DNA of 64,000 bases from assembly GCA_026399015.1 (NCBI GenBank), contig JAPLRS010000033.1:1-64000 (forward strand), given 5' to 3'. Under the pieces are notes generated by a model, which worked only from the letters and a program-made list of their open reading frames with translations, did not search any database and was not told the origin of the DNA. The stretch is from Methylococcales bacterium (GTDB taxonomy: Bacteria > Pseudomonadota > Gammaproteobacteria > Methylococcales > Methylomonadaceae). This document shows positions 44,855-55,500 of this stretch, in pieces; the stretch's first letter is position 1, and every line of letters begins with the position of its first letter. The translations under genes were made by a program, and so were the position numbers.

Positions 44855-44895
44855 TCGCATCGGTAAATGCAACAGTTGAGGGCTTTTTTACGCTA

Positions 44896-45000
44896 ACAGA
44901 ACACTTCAGAACCATTGATGAGCATTTCACTAAGCCGACTGAACCTTTTGCCAAGCTGACTGAACATTTCGCTAAGCCGACTGAACACTCAGCTGAGTCT
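44896..45000 (+). repeat. 21-bp tandem repeat array, direct orientation (five units)
   Basis: Units start at 44896, 44917, 44938, 44959 and 44980 with an exact 21-bp period. The consensus is ACTGAACATTTCGCTAAGCC with G as last base. In one frame each unit would encode seven residues like TEHFAKP, but there is no start codon or ribosome site. Confidence 0.85.
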
Positions 45001-45068
45001 CCAGAGTGTTCCGTTACTCTGTTTAAGCGCTACAGAATCATTACTTGTTAGTTTTTATAACGCCGGAG

Positions 45069-45173
45069 TGCTTCGTTAGGTTAGCGGAGCAATCAGTCGT
45101 GTTAGCGGAGCATTCATTGAGGTTGTTGGAGCGCTGTGTTAGGTTGACAGAGTGCTCTGCTAGGTTGATAGAG
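45069..45173 (-). repeat. 21-bp tandem repeat array, inverted orientation (five units)
   Basis: Units start at 45069, 45090, 45111, 45132 and 45153, again exactly 21 bp apart. The unit CAATCAGTCGTGTTAGCGGAG is the reverse complement of the direct-array unit with a few changes (TCAGTCG and TTAGCG are shared). Five direct and five inverted units thus face each other across 68 bp, each array 105 bp long. Confidence 0.8.
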
Positions 45174-45498
45174 CACCTGAAAATGACATCTAAACAGTTT
45201 CGTATTATTCAGAAACGCTCATTAGTGTTGGCAAGATGCTCCTCAATAACATGCCATACAGCATAGACGCTATACGCACTTAGTAAAATTATTTTATTAA
45301 TCCACAAGCCTAAGTCAGGCTTAGCCTACTTTTATTTACGGTAATCATCAAAATTAAATAACCATAAATATAATTTCTTGTTAAACTGTTTTTCCCAATA
45401 CTAAATATGCAATTATAGATTTGCGAGTAAAAATTTAGATATATGCGCGGCTAAAAGAACTTAGAACACCTTAATCATTTAACGCCGATGGTAGAAAA

Positions 45499-46866
45499 AT
45501 GAACATAACAAAAAGACCGCACTTGCCTATAGTTATCGCAGTCACCTTAGGAATGGCACTACCAGTTAACGCAGCAACAAGCTTTAATTCAACCGTGATT
45601 TCTGCTACAGGTGAAATCGTCGATATTAGCCCATTGCTCTCAGAGAAAAAACAAGTCATTACACCCAATTCAAGTCTTAATAAACTTGGGGATGCGGGAC
45701 AAAATGTACATACCAACTTTAAGTTTATGATTCCACAAGGGGGATTAGATAATCTAAACACCCAAATGAACGTTGCCCTCTTCTCAGGCGTAACAACTAC
45801 ACCTTATCAGGGTTACGGATTTAATACCCCTGCTTCCATAGCATGCGCATACAAACTCGTTTCACGTGTCGTTACTGGATGCACCCCCGATGTGGTAACG
45901 CTTAACCCGACCGGAGGTAGCAAGGTCATTGCCATTGTAGCGGCTTACCACTATCCAAATGCCTTGGTTGACCTTACCGTATTTTCCAATCAATTCGGTT
46001 TACCTGTTCCCACCACCGACTCCTTCCAAACTGTGTTTACGAGTGACATTCAACCAGCCAATGATCCATACGGCTGGGAGGTTGAAGAAGCTTTAGACCT
46101 GCAATGGGCACATGCCATGGCACCGGATGCTAAACTGATCTTAGTAGAAGCGGCATCAAACTCATTTAATGATATGAATCTGGCCGTAGATAAAGCCAGC
46201 GCTCTAGTGGCAGAGGCAGGCGGTGGTGAAGTATCTATGAGCTATGGATCTGGCGAATGGCCAACCGAAACCGACTCAGACAATGAAAATCATTACAAAA
46301 CGGCCAAAGTGGTTTACTTTGCGGCCAGTGGAGATGATGGGGATCCAAGTTATCCTTGTGTATCACCTAATGTTGTTTGTGTGGGAGGCACAACGCTGCG
46401 CAGAAAACCCACAACTAAAGCCTATTTTCAAGAGATTGCTTGGCAAGACGGCGGCAGCGGCGTTAGTTCTTATTTCCCAAGACCCGCCTTCCAGAAATCT
46501 TTGACTAGCCAAGTAGGCATATTTCGAGGCGTTCCAGATGTTTCAATAGTTGCTGACCCCGATAGTGGGGTTTGGGTGCATTATTCGCCATCCGATAATA
46601 GCACGCCCAGATGGTTAGTCTTAGGCGGAACAAGTTTGTCATCTGCTCTTTTTGCAGGCATTGTCAATTCTGCGGGACATTTCTACGCATCATCAGACAT
46701 TCAACATACCAAAATGTATTCAGCTGGCTTAGGCTCGGCCAGCGCAAGCTATTATAGAAACATTTCTGCAGGCTATTGCGGCCCGTATGTTGGTTGGTCG
46801 GCAACATCCGCTAAATGGGATCTCTGCACTGGCTTAGGTACCCCGCTTGGTAAATCTGGCAAGTAA
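45499..46866 (+). CDS. Secreted S53 (sedolisin-family) serine peptidase
   Basis: A 455-residue exported peptidase. A signal peptide covers residues 1-26. The sedolisin catalytic residues can be placed at Glu196 and Asp200 (EVEEALDLQWAHAMAP) and Ser379 in GGTSLSSALFAG, with the S53 spacing of four between Glu and Asp. GEVSMSYGSGEW holds the oxyanion side and ASGDDG follows. The C-terminus ends in WDLCTGLGTPLG, the family end motif. The usual large pro-domain is short or absent (about 90 residues). Sedolisins work at acid pH; activity here is inferred. Confidence 0.85.
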   Translation: MNITKRPHLPIVIAVTLGMALPVNAATSFNSTVISATGEIVDISPLLSEKKQVITPNSSLNKLGDAGQNVHTNFKFMIPQGGLDNLNTQMNVALFSGVTTTPYQGYGFNTPASIACAYKLVSRVVTGCTPDVVTLNPTGGSKVIAIVAAYHYPNALVDLTVFSNQFGLPVPTTDSFQTVFTSDIQPANDPYGWEVEEALDLQWAHAMAPDAKLILVEAASNSFNDMNLAVDKASALVAEAGGGEVSMSYGSGEWPTETDSDNENHYKTAKVVYFAASGDDGDPSYPCVSPNVVCVGGTTLRRKPTTKAYFQEIAWQDGGSGVSSYFPRPAFQKSLTSQVGIFRGVPDVSIVADPDSGVWVHYSPSDNSTPRWLVLGGTSLSSALFAGIVNSAGHFYASSDIQHTKMYSAGLGSASASYYRNISAGYCGPYVGWSATSAKWDLCTGLGTPLGKSGK

Positions 46867-46879
46867 ACTATTGCCCATA

Positions 46880-48844
46880 TCAACCCACGCAACTGACTTT
46901 TAAGGCTTCAGTAAATATACCGGCTTTAGTTTCTATTAAGCTAAAGTTTTCTTTAGCGCGGGTAATGCCGGTATAAATAAGTTCTCGGGTTAATACCCGA
47001 CTCATGGTGTCTGGTAACACTAAAGCCACATGATTAAACTCTGAGCCTTGCGATTTATGCACGGTCATGGCATAAGCCGTTTCTACATTGGGTAAGCGTA
47101 AGGGCGACACCCAATGTAAACCATCGACATGTTCTTTATCATTCGCCGGAAACACTACCCGCAATTTATCGGTATGATCTTTTAGCGCGATACCGATATC
47201 GCCATTCATTAAATCCAGCGTGTAATCATTATTAGTTATCATCACTGGGCGGGCTTCGTACCATAAATCCGCTTTAGCATCTTTTAGCAACCATTGCTGT
47301 ATCCGCTCATTTAAACCCTCAACACCCCACTGCCCTTTACGCAAGGCACACAACACCTGAAAAGTATCAAAGGCTTTTAGCACTTGTTTAGCCCACGCAT
47401 TAATCACCGTAGGGTCATTAGATTTTGGCCGCTGTTTAATAATCGCTCGATAATAACCATACCCCTGACAAAGCTCTGGCACAGCGGCTGATTTTTCACC
47501 TGAATTGGCCAAAACCAACTGTTTTAATAACTCATCCGCTGACTCTGCGCTGGGCTTATTAGATATCGCACTGGCATCACCTGAAATTAAGGGGTGTAAA
47601 TCCGTAAATGTTGGATCATCTAAAATCTGCTGGGCTTTTACAACATCACCGGCATTAACTACAGCCGCTAGATTACCAATACCACTGTCTTTATTAAATC
47701 GATAACTGTGTTGCAAAATAACCGTTTGTTGATTGATGGCTTGATTAGCGCTTAAGGATTTAGCGGTTGCAAAATCTTCCTGCGCATAGTCTTTAAGCCA
47801 CGCTTTTGTGTCTGCATCATAGGCTACCTCGATAGCGCCTTGACATAAATCTCCCAGCACCGACCCTGCTTCTACCGACGCCAATTGATCTTTATCTCCC
47901 AATAAAATCAAGGTGGCTTTTTCGGGTAAGGCGTCTAACAGGGCCGCCATCATCTCTAAATCAATCATAGAGGCCTCGTCTACAATCACAATATCCGCCA
48001 CTAATGGATTATGCCGATGATGATTAAACTGCCGCGTATTTGAGCGTGTACCTAATAAGCGATGCAAGGTACTGGCTTTAGTGGGCATTAAGGCTTTAAT
48101 GTCCTCAGCTACCTTTAAATCTGCAATCGCTTTATTAATAGACTCACTGACGCGCGCCGCCGCTTTACCCGTGGGTGCGGCTAATAAGATATTTAAGCGA
48201 TGTGCCTCAGGCGCTTCTGCTTGCAACAACTGCACTAAGATAGCCAACAACTTGGTCAGCGTAGTCGTTTTACCGGTCCCTGGCCCACCGGTAATAATAC
48301 TAAACCGTGCTCGTAAGGCTAAAACACAGGCCACTTTTTGCCAATCCGGTTGCTGATCTGTATTAGCAAATAACTGGGTAATTTGCGCTTTTAATTCAGC
48401 GGGTAACTGTGTTCTACACGGTTGCAATCTTTGCTGAATGCCTAGATCAACCAACTGCTGACACTGCCAAAAGCGTCTTAAATATAAACGCTGTCCAGAC
48501 AATACCAAAGGTGTACTGCCCTCCCCTAAACTGACTACCGATGTATTGCTTAAACTCGCTATCCACTCTTGCAAGGCCGTGGCTTTTAGTTTTACTAAAC
48601 TGGCATCCACGCATTGTTCTTCTGTCGTGCTACTCATGCCTAAGACAGTTTCAAAGCTTTGGCTTAACTTCGCTAAATCTAAATACACTTCACCTAAGTT
48701 AAATTGCTGACTCACTAAAGCACTGGCCCACAACAACAGGTCTGTCGCGTTGGGTTCTTGTTGAGCAATAAAATTAACAAAGGCTCGGTCGGTATGGCTT
48801 AACCACGCATATTTAAGCCATGTTTTGATTTGTGCATCAATCAT
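46880..48844 (-). CDS. recD: Exodeoxyribonuclease V subunit alpha (RecD)
   Basis: The fast 5'-3' helicase of RecBCD, 654 residues. The Walker A motif ITGGPGTGKTTTLTKLL is near residues 185-200; IVDEASMIDLEMM gives the Walker B; the C-terminal YAMTVHKSQGSEF and TREL-YTGITRAK are helicase motifs V-VI. The ATG overlaps the recB stop (ATGA). The gene ends 13 bp from the convergent S53 peptidase gene. Confidence 0.95.
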   Translation of the reverse strand: MIDAQIKTWLKYAWLSHTDRAFVNFIAQQEPNATDLLLWASALVSQQFNLGEVYLDLAKLSQSFETVLGMSSTTEEQCVDASLVKLKATALQEWIASLSNTSVVSLGEGSTPLVLSGQRLYLRRFWQCQQLVDLGIQQRLQPCRTQLPAELKAQITQLFANTDQQPDWQKVACVLALRARFSIITGGPGTGKTTTLTKLLAILVQLLQAEAPEAHRLNILLAAPTGKAAARVSESINKAIADLKVAEDIKALMPTKASTLHRLLGTRSNTRQFNHHRHNPLVADIVIVDEASMIDLEMMAALLDALPEKATLILLGDKDQLASVEAGSVLGDLCQGAIEVAYDADTKAWLKDYAQEDFATAKSLSANQAINQQTVILQHSYRFNKDSGIGNLAAVVNAGDVVKAQQILDDPTFTDLHPLISGDASAISNKPSAESADELLKQLVLANSGEKSAAVPELCQGYGYYRAIIKQRPKSNDPTVINAWAKQVLKAFDTFQVLCALRKGQWGVEGLNERIQQWLLKDAKADLWYEARPVMITNNDYTLDLMNGDIGIALKDHTDKLRVVFPANDKEHVDGLHWVSPLRLPNVETAYAMTVHKSQGSEFNHVALVLPDTMSRVLTRELIYTGITRAKENFSLIETKAGIFTEALKVSCVG

Positions 48845-51800
48845 ACCCGCGCTCCTGTGATGACTTTGCCTTTAAATAATTCATCCAAAGCCTCTATTAA
48901 GACTTTAGGCGGTTTATTAACGACTCGCCCGCCAGATGGACTTTGTGAGCCTCTTAAAAATAGATACACGCCCCCACCCACATGGGTGTCGTAATTATAA
49001 GCATCACCCAAGCGACTCTTAAGCAAGCGATGCAACGCTAATACATAAATCAACATTTGTAAGTCATAGCGCTTTTCTAACATGGCTATTTCTAAATTAG
49101 CTTTTGTATAAGCCGCGTCATTGAGTCCCAAACTATTAAACTTATAATCCGCCACATAATATTGCTGCTTATGCACAAAGACTAAATCGATAAAGCCTTT
49201 CATTAAGCCATGGATGGTATTAGCGGTTAACGGTGGGCGGGGTAGCTGCGGATAAAAATGCTCGAGCACTAATTTATCCAACACCAACACATCCACAGCT
49301 TCTGCGCCCATCGTAAATTCCATTTCAACTTGATAATGCTCTGCGGGTAAATCAGCCAGACTCACTGACTCATCATCAAACAAAGGCATGCTTAACCAAT
49401 GGGCTAAGGCTGTTTCAATAATAGCCGTTTTATCTTGCCATACGGCTTGCTTAAACAACTTTTGCACCAGCTCACGACTTTTAGCAAAATCCTCAAAACT
49501 GGTTTTAAATCCAGTACGACCACACAGTTCTAACAAACTATGAATTAATACCCCAGGACCGGCGCCTTTAGGTAAATCGTAAATCGTTAAGGCAGTTTTA
49601 TCGACATTAAGCTCTTCAAGCTCCTCTTCATCGCCTTCTGTAGATTCTTGCGGCGTTTCTTGCTCTTCGGGTAAGGCTTGCTGACTGCCCTTATGGCTAT
49701 GTTTTAAAGCACTGTAACTGGCAACCCACCAATTATCAGCCACTTTTACTTCGGCTTCGCGGGCTTCAGCTAATGGTTCTGCTGAGACATCAGGCACATA
49801 CACTGTCGTACTTATCTCTGGCAAGGGCGTAACCGCCATATCGTCACAAACGCCTTTTAATTGAGTTAATTGTGCGGTCAAAGTTTCAGGCGCTTGCTCT
49901 GCTTGCCACGCTAATAAATACCCCACGGCACTCTTTTCTAACTGACAAGACTTCGTATTGCCTCTTTTAATGGGGGCTATACCCAACCAACACGCATATT
50001 GTGCGCGCGTTATCGCGACATACAACAAGCGTAAATCTTCTTGTAAACGCTCTTTATCGGCTAAATCTTTACTGGCCTCTGTTTTATTTAAATCAACCCG
50101 TAAATTATTATCTGCATCATGAAACTTAAAATAACTGTCTTTACTACTTGGCTCTCTAAAGCCACAAATAAACGGCAAAAATACCAAAGGGTATTCCAAG
50201 CCTTTAGACTTATGAATAGTAATAATCTTAATTAAATCAGCATCACTTTCTAACCTTAAGATAGATTCGTCAGCACCTTGGGTGTTATCTTCAGCTATCG
50301 CTTCTGATAAGAATCTTATTAAGGCGGGCTCGCCTTCAAACTGGGTACTGGCTGTTTGCAACAACTCGGCTAAATGTAATAAATTGGTTAAAACGCGTTC
50401 ACCCTCACCAGCTGTTAAGCCAATACGCTGCAAACCAAAATCATTGATAACTCGGCGTAAGGCCGGCAAAACTCCTTCTTGTAACCAACACTCATGATAG
50501 ATAACAAAACGCTCTAGCTGTGCTTCCCAACTGATTTCATCCACCACAAAATGTTGTAATTCCTGATAACTAAAACCTAAGGTAGTCGTACTTAAAGCCG
50601 CTCTTACCTTATATTCGTTACGCGGTTCCGCTAGGGCTTTTAACCAAATTAAGACATCAGCGGCTTCTAAGGTGGCATAAATAGAGTCGCGTTCTGACAA
50701 ATACACGCTCGGTAACTGACGCTTCGCTAAAGCCCTGCGCATCACCTTCGCTTCTTTACCTGTGCGGACTAAAATAGCGATGTCATTCGGCTTTAAGGCT
50801 TTAAGCCCAGACTCTGAAGCAAAGCCCGTTTTATGGTGTTCTGCGCCATTTAACAACTCAACTATCTGGCTGGCCGTCACGTCAGCTAGGGCGTCCAGAT
50901 AATCCTCTTGAGAAACGGCCTCAGCAGATTCCCAAACCCAACAATTTAAAGCCTTAGCAGGCTTGTCATTAATCACCCAGGTGTCTTTACGCCCTTTAGC
51001 GCTGACATCCACAAAGGGTAATGGATTGGTGTTATCGGCTGTTTTAAACAAAAACGCACCCTGGGCTTGCTGTTGATCGGCAAACAAAAACAACTGATTA
51101 ACCGCCCTAACCAAAGCGTGTGTTGAACGATAATTAGTATCTAAAGTGTAATGTTTGCCTTGAGTGGCGGCATAGGCTTTTAAATAGGTAAAAATGTCCG
51201 CGCCTCTAAAAGAATAGATGGCTTGCTTAGGGTCACCAATCATAAAGCAACCCAAAGCCGCATGTTCTGACGGAGGATAGAGTTTCTCAAAAATCCTATA
51301 TTGCACCGGATCCGTATCCTGAAACTCATCTATTAACGCGATAGGAAACTGCTGCCGAATCACTTGTGCAAACGGCTCACCGTTTTTACCCTGCAAGGCA
51401 AAATCCAATCCCGTTAACATATCGTTATAAGACATTTGGGCTAAGCGATTTTTTTCTGATAACGCCCGGCGCCGCATCCAATGCACCGCATGGGCAATTA
51501 AGGCGGTTTTTAATTGCGGTAGCGCCGCAATTTGGGCAGGTAAATCGGCTATCGCATCAAAAGCGGGGTGTTTAGGAGGAATACCAGACTTGGTATTTGC
51601 TTCTAGTCCCGCGGTTGATAAGTTTTTAATAGCTGTCTCAGTTAACTTAAGTTCAACTTGATTGGGGTCATCCGCCCAGTCTTTAAGTTTTTTAGGCCAC
51701 TCCACACGATTCGTTGAATTGTATTTAGTGGCAGGTAAAACTTTATCTGCAACCGCCTGTTCAATTAAATCTCTAATCTCTCCAGCCCACGCCTTCCAGG

Positions 51801-52527
51801 GCTCTTTTAAAGCCGCCAACTGTCCAAAGTAATCTTTATAAAATGCGACACACAAGGCATTAATAGCTTGATAGTGCGTCACATCGCTATCGATAGGATC
51901 TTCTTTTATTAAGAAATCTTTTAAGACTTTTTGTAGCGCTTCTGGCGTATTAAAGGTATTAAAGATCTCAGGTAAAAAGACATTATCTGTATCTAGTGCA
52001 TAATAAAATGTCCGCCAATAATCTCGCACCACCTGATTTAATAATTCAGTTTCATCCGGCTTTAGTTCTAATTTAAACAAACTACCGCTATCAAAAGCAT
52101 GTTGTTTTAACATACGATTACACCATCCATGAATCGTATACACCGCCGCTTCATCCATCCAGTTAGCCGCCAACTCTAACTTTTGTGCACAACTTAAATA
52201 ATCATCTGCCTTATGATCGGCACGCAACGCTATTAAAAATGGATCGGCTTCCGTGTCTAAGCCCCGAAAAAATCGCGCCGCGGAATTTAATCTTGCCCGG
52301 ATTCTATCGCGTAATTCTTTAGTGGCCGCCTCAGTAAAAGTCACCACCAAAATATCGGGGGGTAACAATGGTCTATTTTTAAACGCCTCCCCGAGTTTAT
52401 GACCCAGAATTAAACGCACATACAAAGCCGCAATGGTAAAAGTCTTACCCGTACCTGCACTGGCTTCTATTAAACGCGTGTCATGTAAAGGAAAATCAAT
52501 AGCAGATAATTTATTAATAGTGCTCAT
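48841..52527 (-). CDS. recB: Exodeoxyribonuclease V subunit beta (RecB)
   Basis: The 3'-5' helicase and nuclease of RecBCD, 1228 residues. The UvrD-type Walker A (LIEASAGTGKTFTIAALYVRL) is near residues 18-38. The helicase box LIDEFQDTDPVQYRIF lies near 395-410. The C-terminal nuclease domain keeps GFIDLVFVHKQQYYVADYKFN with the Asp...Asp-X-Lys catalytic set. It overlaps recC at its start (TAATG) and recD at its end. Confidence 0.96.
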   Translation of the reverse strand: MSTINKLSAIDFPLHDTRLIEASAGTGKTFTIAALYVRLILGHKLGEAFKNRPLLPPDILVVTFTEAATKELRDRIRARLNSAARFFRGLDTEADPFLIALRADHKADDYLSCAQKLELAANWMDEAAVYTIHGWCNRMLKQHAFDSGSLFKLELKPDETELLNQVVRDYWRTFYYALDTDNVFLPEIFNTFNTPEALQKVLKDFLIKEDPIDSDVTHYQAINALCVAFYKDYFGQLAALKEPWKAWAGEIRDLIEQAVADKVLPATKYNSTNRVEWPKKLKDWADDPNQVELKLTETAIKNLSTAGLEANTKSGIPPKHPAFDAIADLPAQIAALPQLKTALIAHAVHWMRRRALSEKNRLAQMSYNDMLTGLDFALQGKNGEPFAQVIRQQFPIALIDEFQDTDPVQYRIFEKLYPPSEHAALGCFMIGDPKQAIYSFRGADIFTYLKAYAATQGKHYTLDTNYRSTHALVRAVNQLFLFADQQQAQGAFLFKTADNTNPLPFVDVSAKGRKDTWVINDKPAKALNCWVWESAEAVSQEDYLDALADVTASQIVELLNGAEHHKTGFASESGLKALKPNDIAILVRTGKEAKVMRRALAKRQLPSVYLSERDSIYATLEAADVLIWLKALAEPRNEYKVRAALSTTTLGFSYQELQHFVVDEISWEAQLERFVIYHECWLQEGVLPALRRVINDFGLQRIGLTAGEGERVLTNLLHLAELLQTASTQFEGEPALIRFLSEAIAEDNTQGADESILRLESDADLIKIITIHKSKGLEYPLVFLPFICGFREPSSKDSYFKFHDADNNLRVDLNKTEASKDLADKERLQEDLRLLYVAITRAQYACWLGIAPIKRGNTKSCQLEKSAVGYLLAWQAEQAPETLTAQLTQLKGVCDDMAVTPLPEISTTVYVPDVSAEPLAEAREAEVKVADNWWVASYSALKHSHKGSQQALPEEQETPQESTEGDEEELEELNVDKTALTIYDLPKGAGPGVLIHSLLELCGRTGFKTSFEDFAKSRELVQKLFKQAVWQDKTAIIETALAHWLSMPLFDDESVSLADLPAEHYQVEMEFTMGAEAVDVLVLDKLVLEHFYPQLPRPPLTANTIHGLMKGFIDLVFVHKQQYYVADYKFNSLGLNDAAYTKANLEIAMLEKRYDLQMLIYVLALHRLLKSRLGDAYNYDTHVGGGVYLFLRGSQSPSGGRVVNKPPKVLIEALDELFKGKVITGARV

Positions 52528-55500
52528 TATTTACCTTCCTTGACTAACTTAAGCTGTGTAAAAGCTGGCGCATATAAGCGCTCTGCCCACTCTGCAAAAC
52601 CTGGCTCTATCATTTCAAACTCGGGATAAAAGCGCTGTAAATACAGATCGTAATCGACCTCACCCGGATTCCAACTATCCCCTTCATAGTGTTTTCTTGC
52701 TGCCTCTTTAGCCTCTGCAGTGTTTTGTTTATTTGGATAATCCTTAGCCAACCACGCAAAAGCGGATTTAATGGCAATGGGTAACGGGCTTTGCAAACCC
52801 TGTAACCAAGCGTCTGCCAGTTGTTCTAACAGTTGTATTGCGGCTAATCTATCGAGTGGATCCAACTGAATCATGGCATCAGCACCCACACCGTAAGTAC
52901 GCATATTTAATCCAGAAGCACAGCCCACAACATGCCTTAACCAAGTATTAATAACCGTGTGATACTTAATCTGCTTAGTCTGCTTTTTACATAAAGGCTG
53001 AGCAGTAACCATGATTAAGGCTAAATCACCGGCTTGATTCTGATGCAAGCTGGTTAAATTGCCGGTTAATTGCAGTACTTCATGCATATCTAAAGCCAAA
53101 TCGATACTGATGGATTGTGGCGCAATTTCTGCAAAACCTGCGGCTAATAAACTTTGGTACTGCGTCCAAGCGCCCGTTACAGCGGTTGTTAAACCATCAA
53201 AGGTTAATTTAGAAAATCCGGCTAAAGGCAAACACCCCGTGGCTGATAAAGTTTGATAGCGTTGCTTAAAAACAGCATCGGGTTCCACAGTCGGATCGGC
53301 TTTAAGCGCTGCCAACAACGTATCAGTATGCTGATAAATTTCTAAATGATTAAAGCCAAAGGGCTCATTATCTTCACTGATGGCATTATCGTCATCAAAA
53401 CTAAACTTTAAGGTTTGCTGACAAAAAGTCTTTACCGGCGCTTTTAAAAACCGCGCTAACCCTTCAATACTTAACACTTTAGGCGCTTCAAAAGCCTGCG
53501 ATTTAATAGCACTCACGCCGCGTTTATCGGTGTCCGTTTCATGCCATTCTTTAGAATAGGTAAATAACCGCGGATCTGTGCTGGTTTTAAGATAGTTAAT
53601 ACTAAAGGGCTGTAAAGGATGCGCTAGCGTAATAGCGAGCAAATCTAGGCTATAACTTTGGTCGATAAAATCGCGTAATTGACTGACAAATACCGACGGT
53701 GGAATCTCGGTGTTATCTCTAATGCTCCGCCCTACCCAACTGATATAGAGTTGTTGTCTAGCAGACATTAAAGCTTCTAAAAATAAATAATGATCATCTT
53801 GACGACGCGACCGATCACCCGGACGATAATGCCCGCGTTGCCCCATTAAATCAAAACTCTTAATTTGTTGGCTACGCGGAAATTCACCCTCATTAATACC
53901 CAACAGACAGACCACTTTAAAAGGAATGGCGCGCATGGGCATTAAAGTACAAAAATTCACCCGACCACTTAAAAAGCGTTGCTGTAAATTAGGCTCATCA
54001 ACTGCCGTTAACCAGGTTTCTTTAACAATATTTATCGGGATTAAATCATCATCAGCCAACTTAGCTTGTGAGCAGTTTATTTGCCACTGTGTCAAAGCCT
54101 GCCTTAAAGTGGCCAGCGTTTTTTGCTCGCGTTCTTGCGTTGAAACAAAAAAATCATCGAGTAAATTACCTAATAACTGCACCCAATCCTCTACGCTATG
54201 GATTTGCCTTAATTGATCCACATAAGCTGCTAACATCTCTTGCAAGTTAGCCAAGCCACCTAAATATTGTGCCTCTAAACCGCCGATATTGGCATACGGT
54301 TCTATACCCTTAAAGCTTTGCCCTGCCCCCACGGCGTAACCCAATAACAAGCGTTGTAAACCAAACTGCCACGTATTAGCCGTTAATTCATCAGGCATCG
54401 CTACCGCTGACTTTCTTTGCTGGCTATCCAAGCCCCAACGAATACCGGACTCTTTAAGCCATTGATGCAATTTAGGAATGGCCGCTTCATCAATGCCAAA
54501 CTGCTTTCTTAAGGCCGGCACTTCTAGTAAGCCTAAAAACTCACTCACCTCAAAGCGTGAATCCGGTAAATTTAGCAACACCTCAATGGCATTTAATAAG
54601 GGATTTTGGCCACGCTGTTGTTGGTCAGCCAAACTAAACGGAATATAGCGTTTATCTGTTTTATCAATTTGCCCAAATACAGCCCGAATATGCGGGGTAT
54701 AGGTATTAATATCCGGCACCATGATAATAATATCGCGCGGATGCAAACTAGGATCGGCATTAAAACGCGCTAACAGTTGATCATGTAAAATTTCAACTTC
54801 GCGCTGAGGGCTATGCGCGATATGAAACACTAAAGATTCATCAACTTGATTGATAGGGTTCGGCGTTTCAGGCACGGGTTCTAAATCTAGAATGGCTTGC
54901 TGTACCTGTTGCAATAAACTGCGTTGTGCTTTATTAGCGCCGTAATCCTCAAATAAATCAATTTTGTGATTCGGCCACCCCCAAGACTCATAAGCACTTT
55001 TTTCGTCAAACACATCGAGTAAACGCAAATAATCACGCCCTTGTTTACCCCAAGCCGCTAACAAGGGATTCGCGTGTTGATGTAAGTCTGCAAGACTTAA
55101 ATCAGCACGCATGCCGGGTTTATAAGTTTGACGCTGCCGCTCGGCTTTTAAGAGTTCTTTGTCTTCGATAATATCCGCCAAATAATGCTGACACGGATTA
55201 TGCACAAACAGCACTACCTGACAAAACTGAGAAATTTTTGCCAATACTTCAAGGGCTTGTTGGGGTAAAGACGACAAACCAAACACGATAACGCGTTTAG
55301 GTAATTGTGGCTGGCTGTTATCAATCTGCGCCATAAACTCAGCATGAACCGCCGCCCGACTGTTGATCAATGGATTATCAACGCCCACATCTTTTAAGAT
55401 GTGTCGCCATAACAAAGCTTGCCAGCGCTGGGCATCGGGGAGTTTTTGTGGCTGACCTTGTGCATCTCTTAACACATCTTGCCCAGCCGCCCAGTCTGAT

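Larger units (their letters stand above)
44855..45498. other. 644-bp non-coding region with inverted minisatellite arrays
   Basis: Holds the two 21-bp repeat arrays described separately (44896-45000 and 45069-45173). The rest, 45174-45498, is AT-rich leader of the S53 peptidase gene without a clear promoter. A 73-residue plus-strand frame at 45045-45266 is a by-product of the 21-bp periodicity. Confidence 0.6.

Noticed and set aside
44896-45173. CRISPR array or phage origin iterons
   Set aside because: Units are directly abutting 21-mers without spacers and no replication or cas gene adjoins.
45045-45266. 73-residue plus-strand frame with heptad repeats (RLAEQSV, RLTECSA)
   Set aside because: The heptads only mirror the 21-bp period of the inverted array; there is no ribosome site or recognisable protein family.
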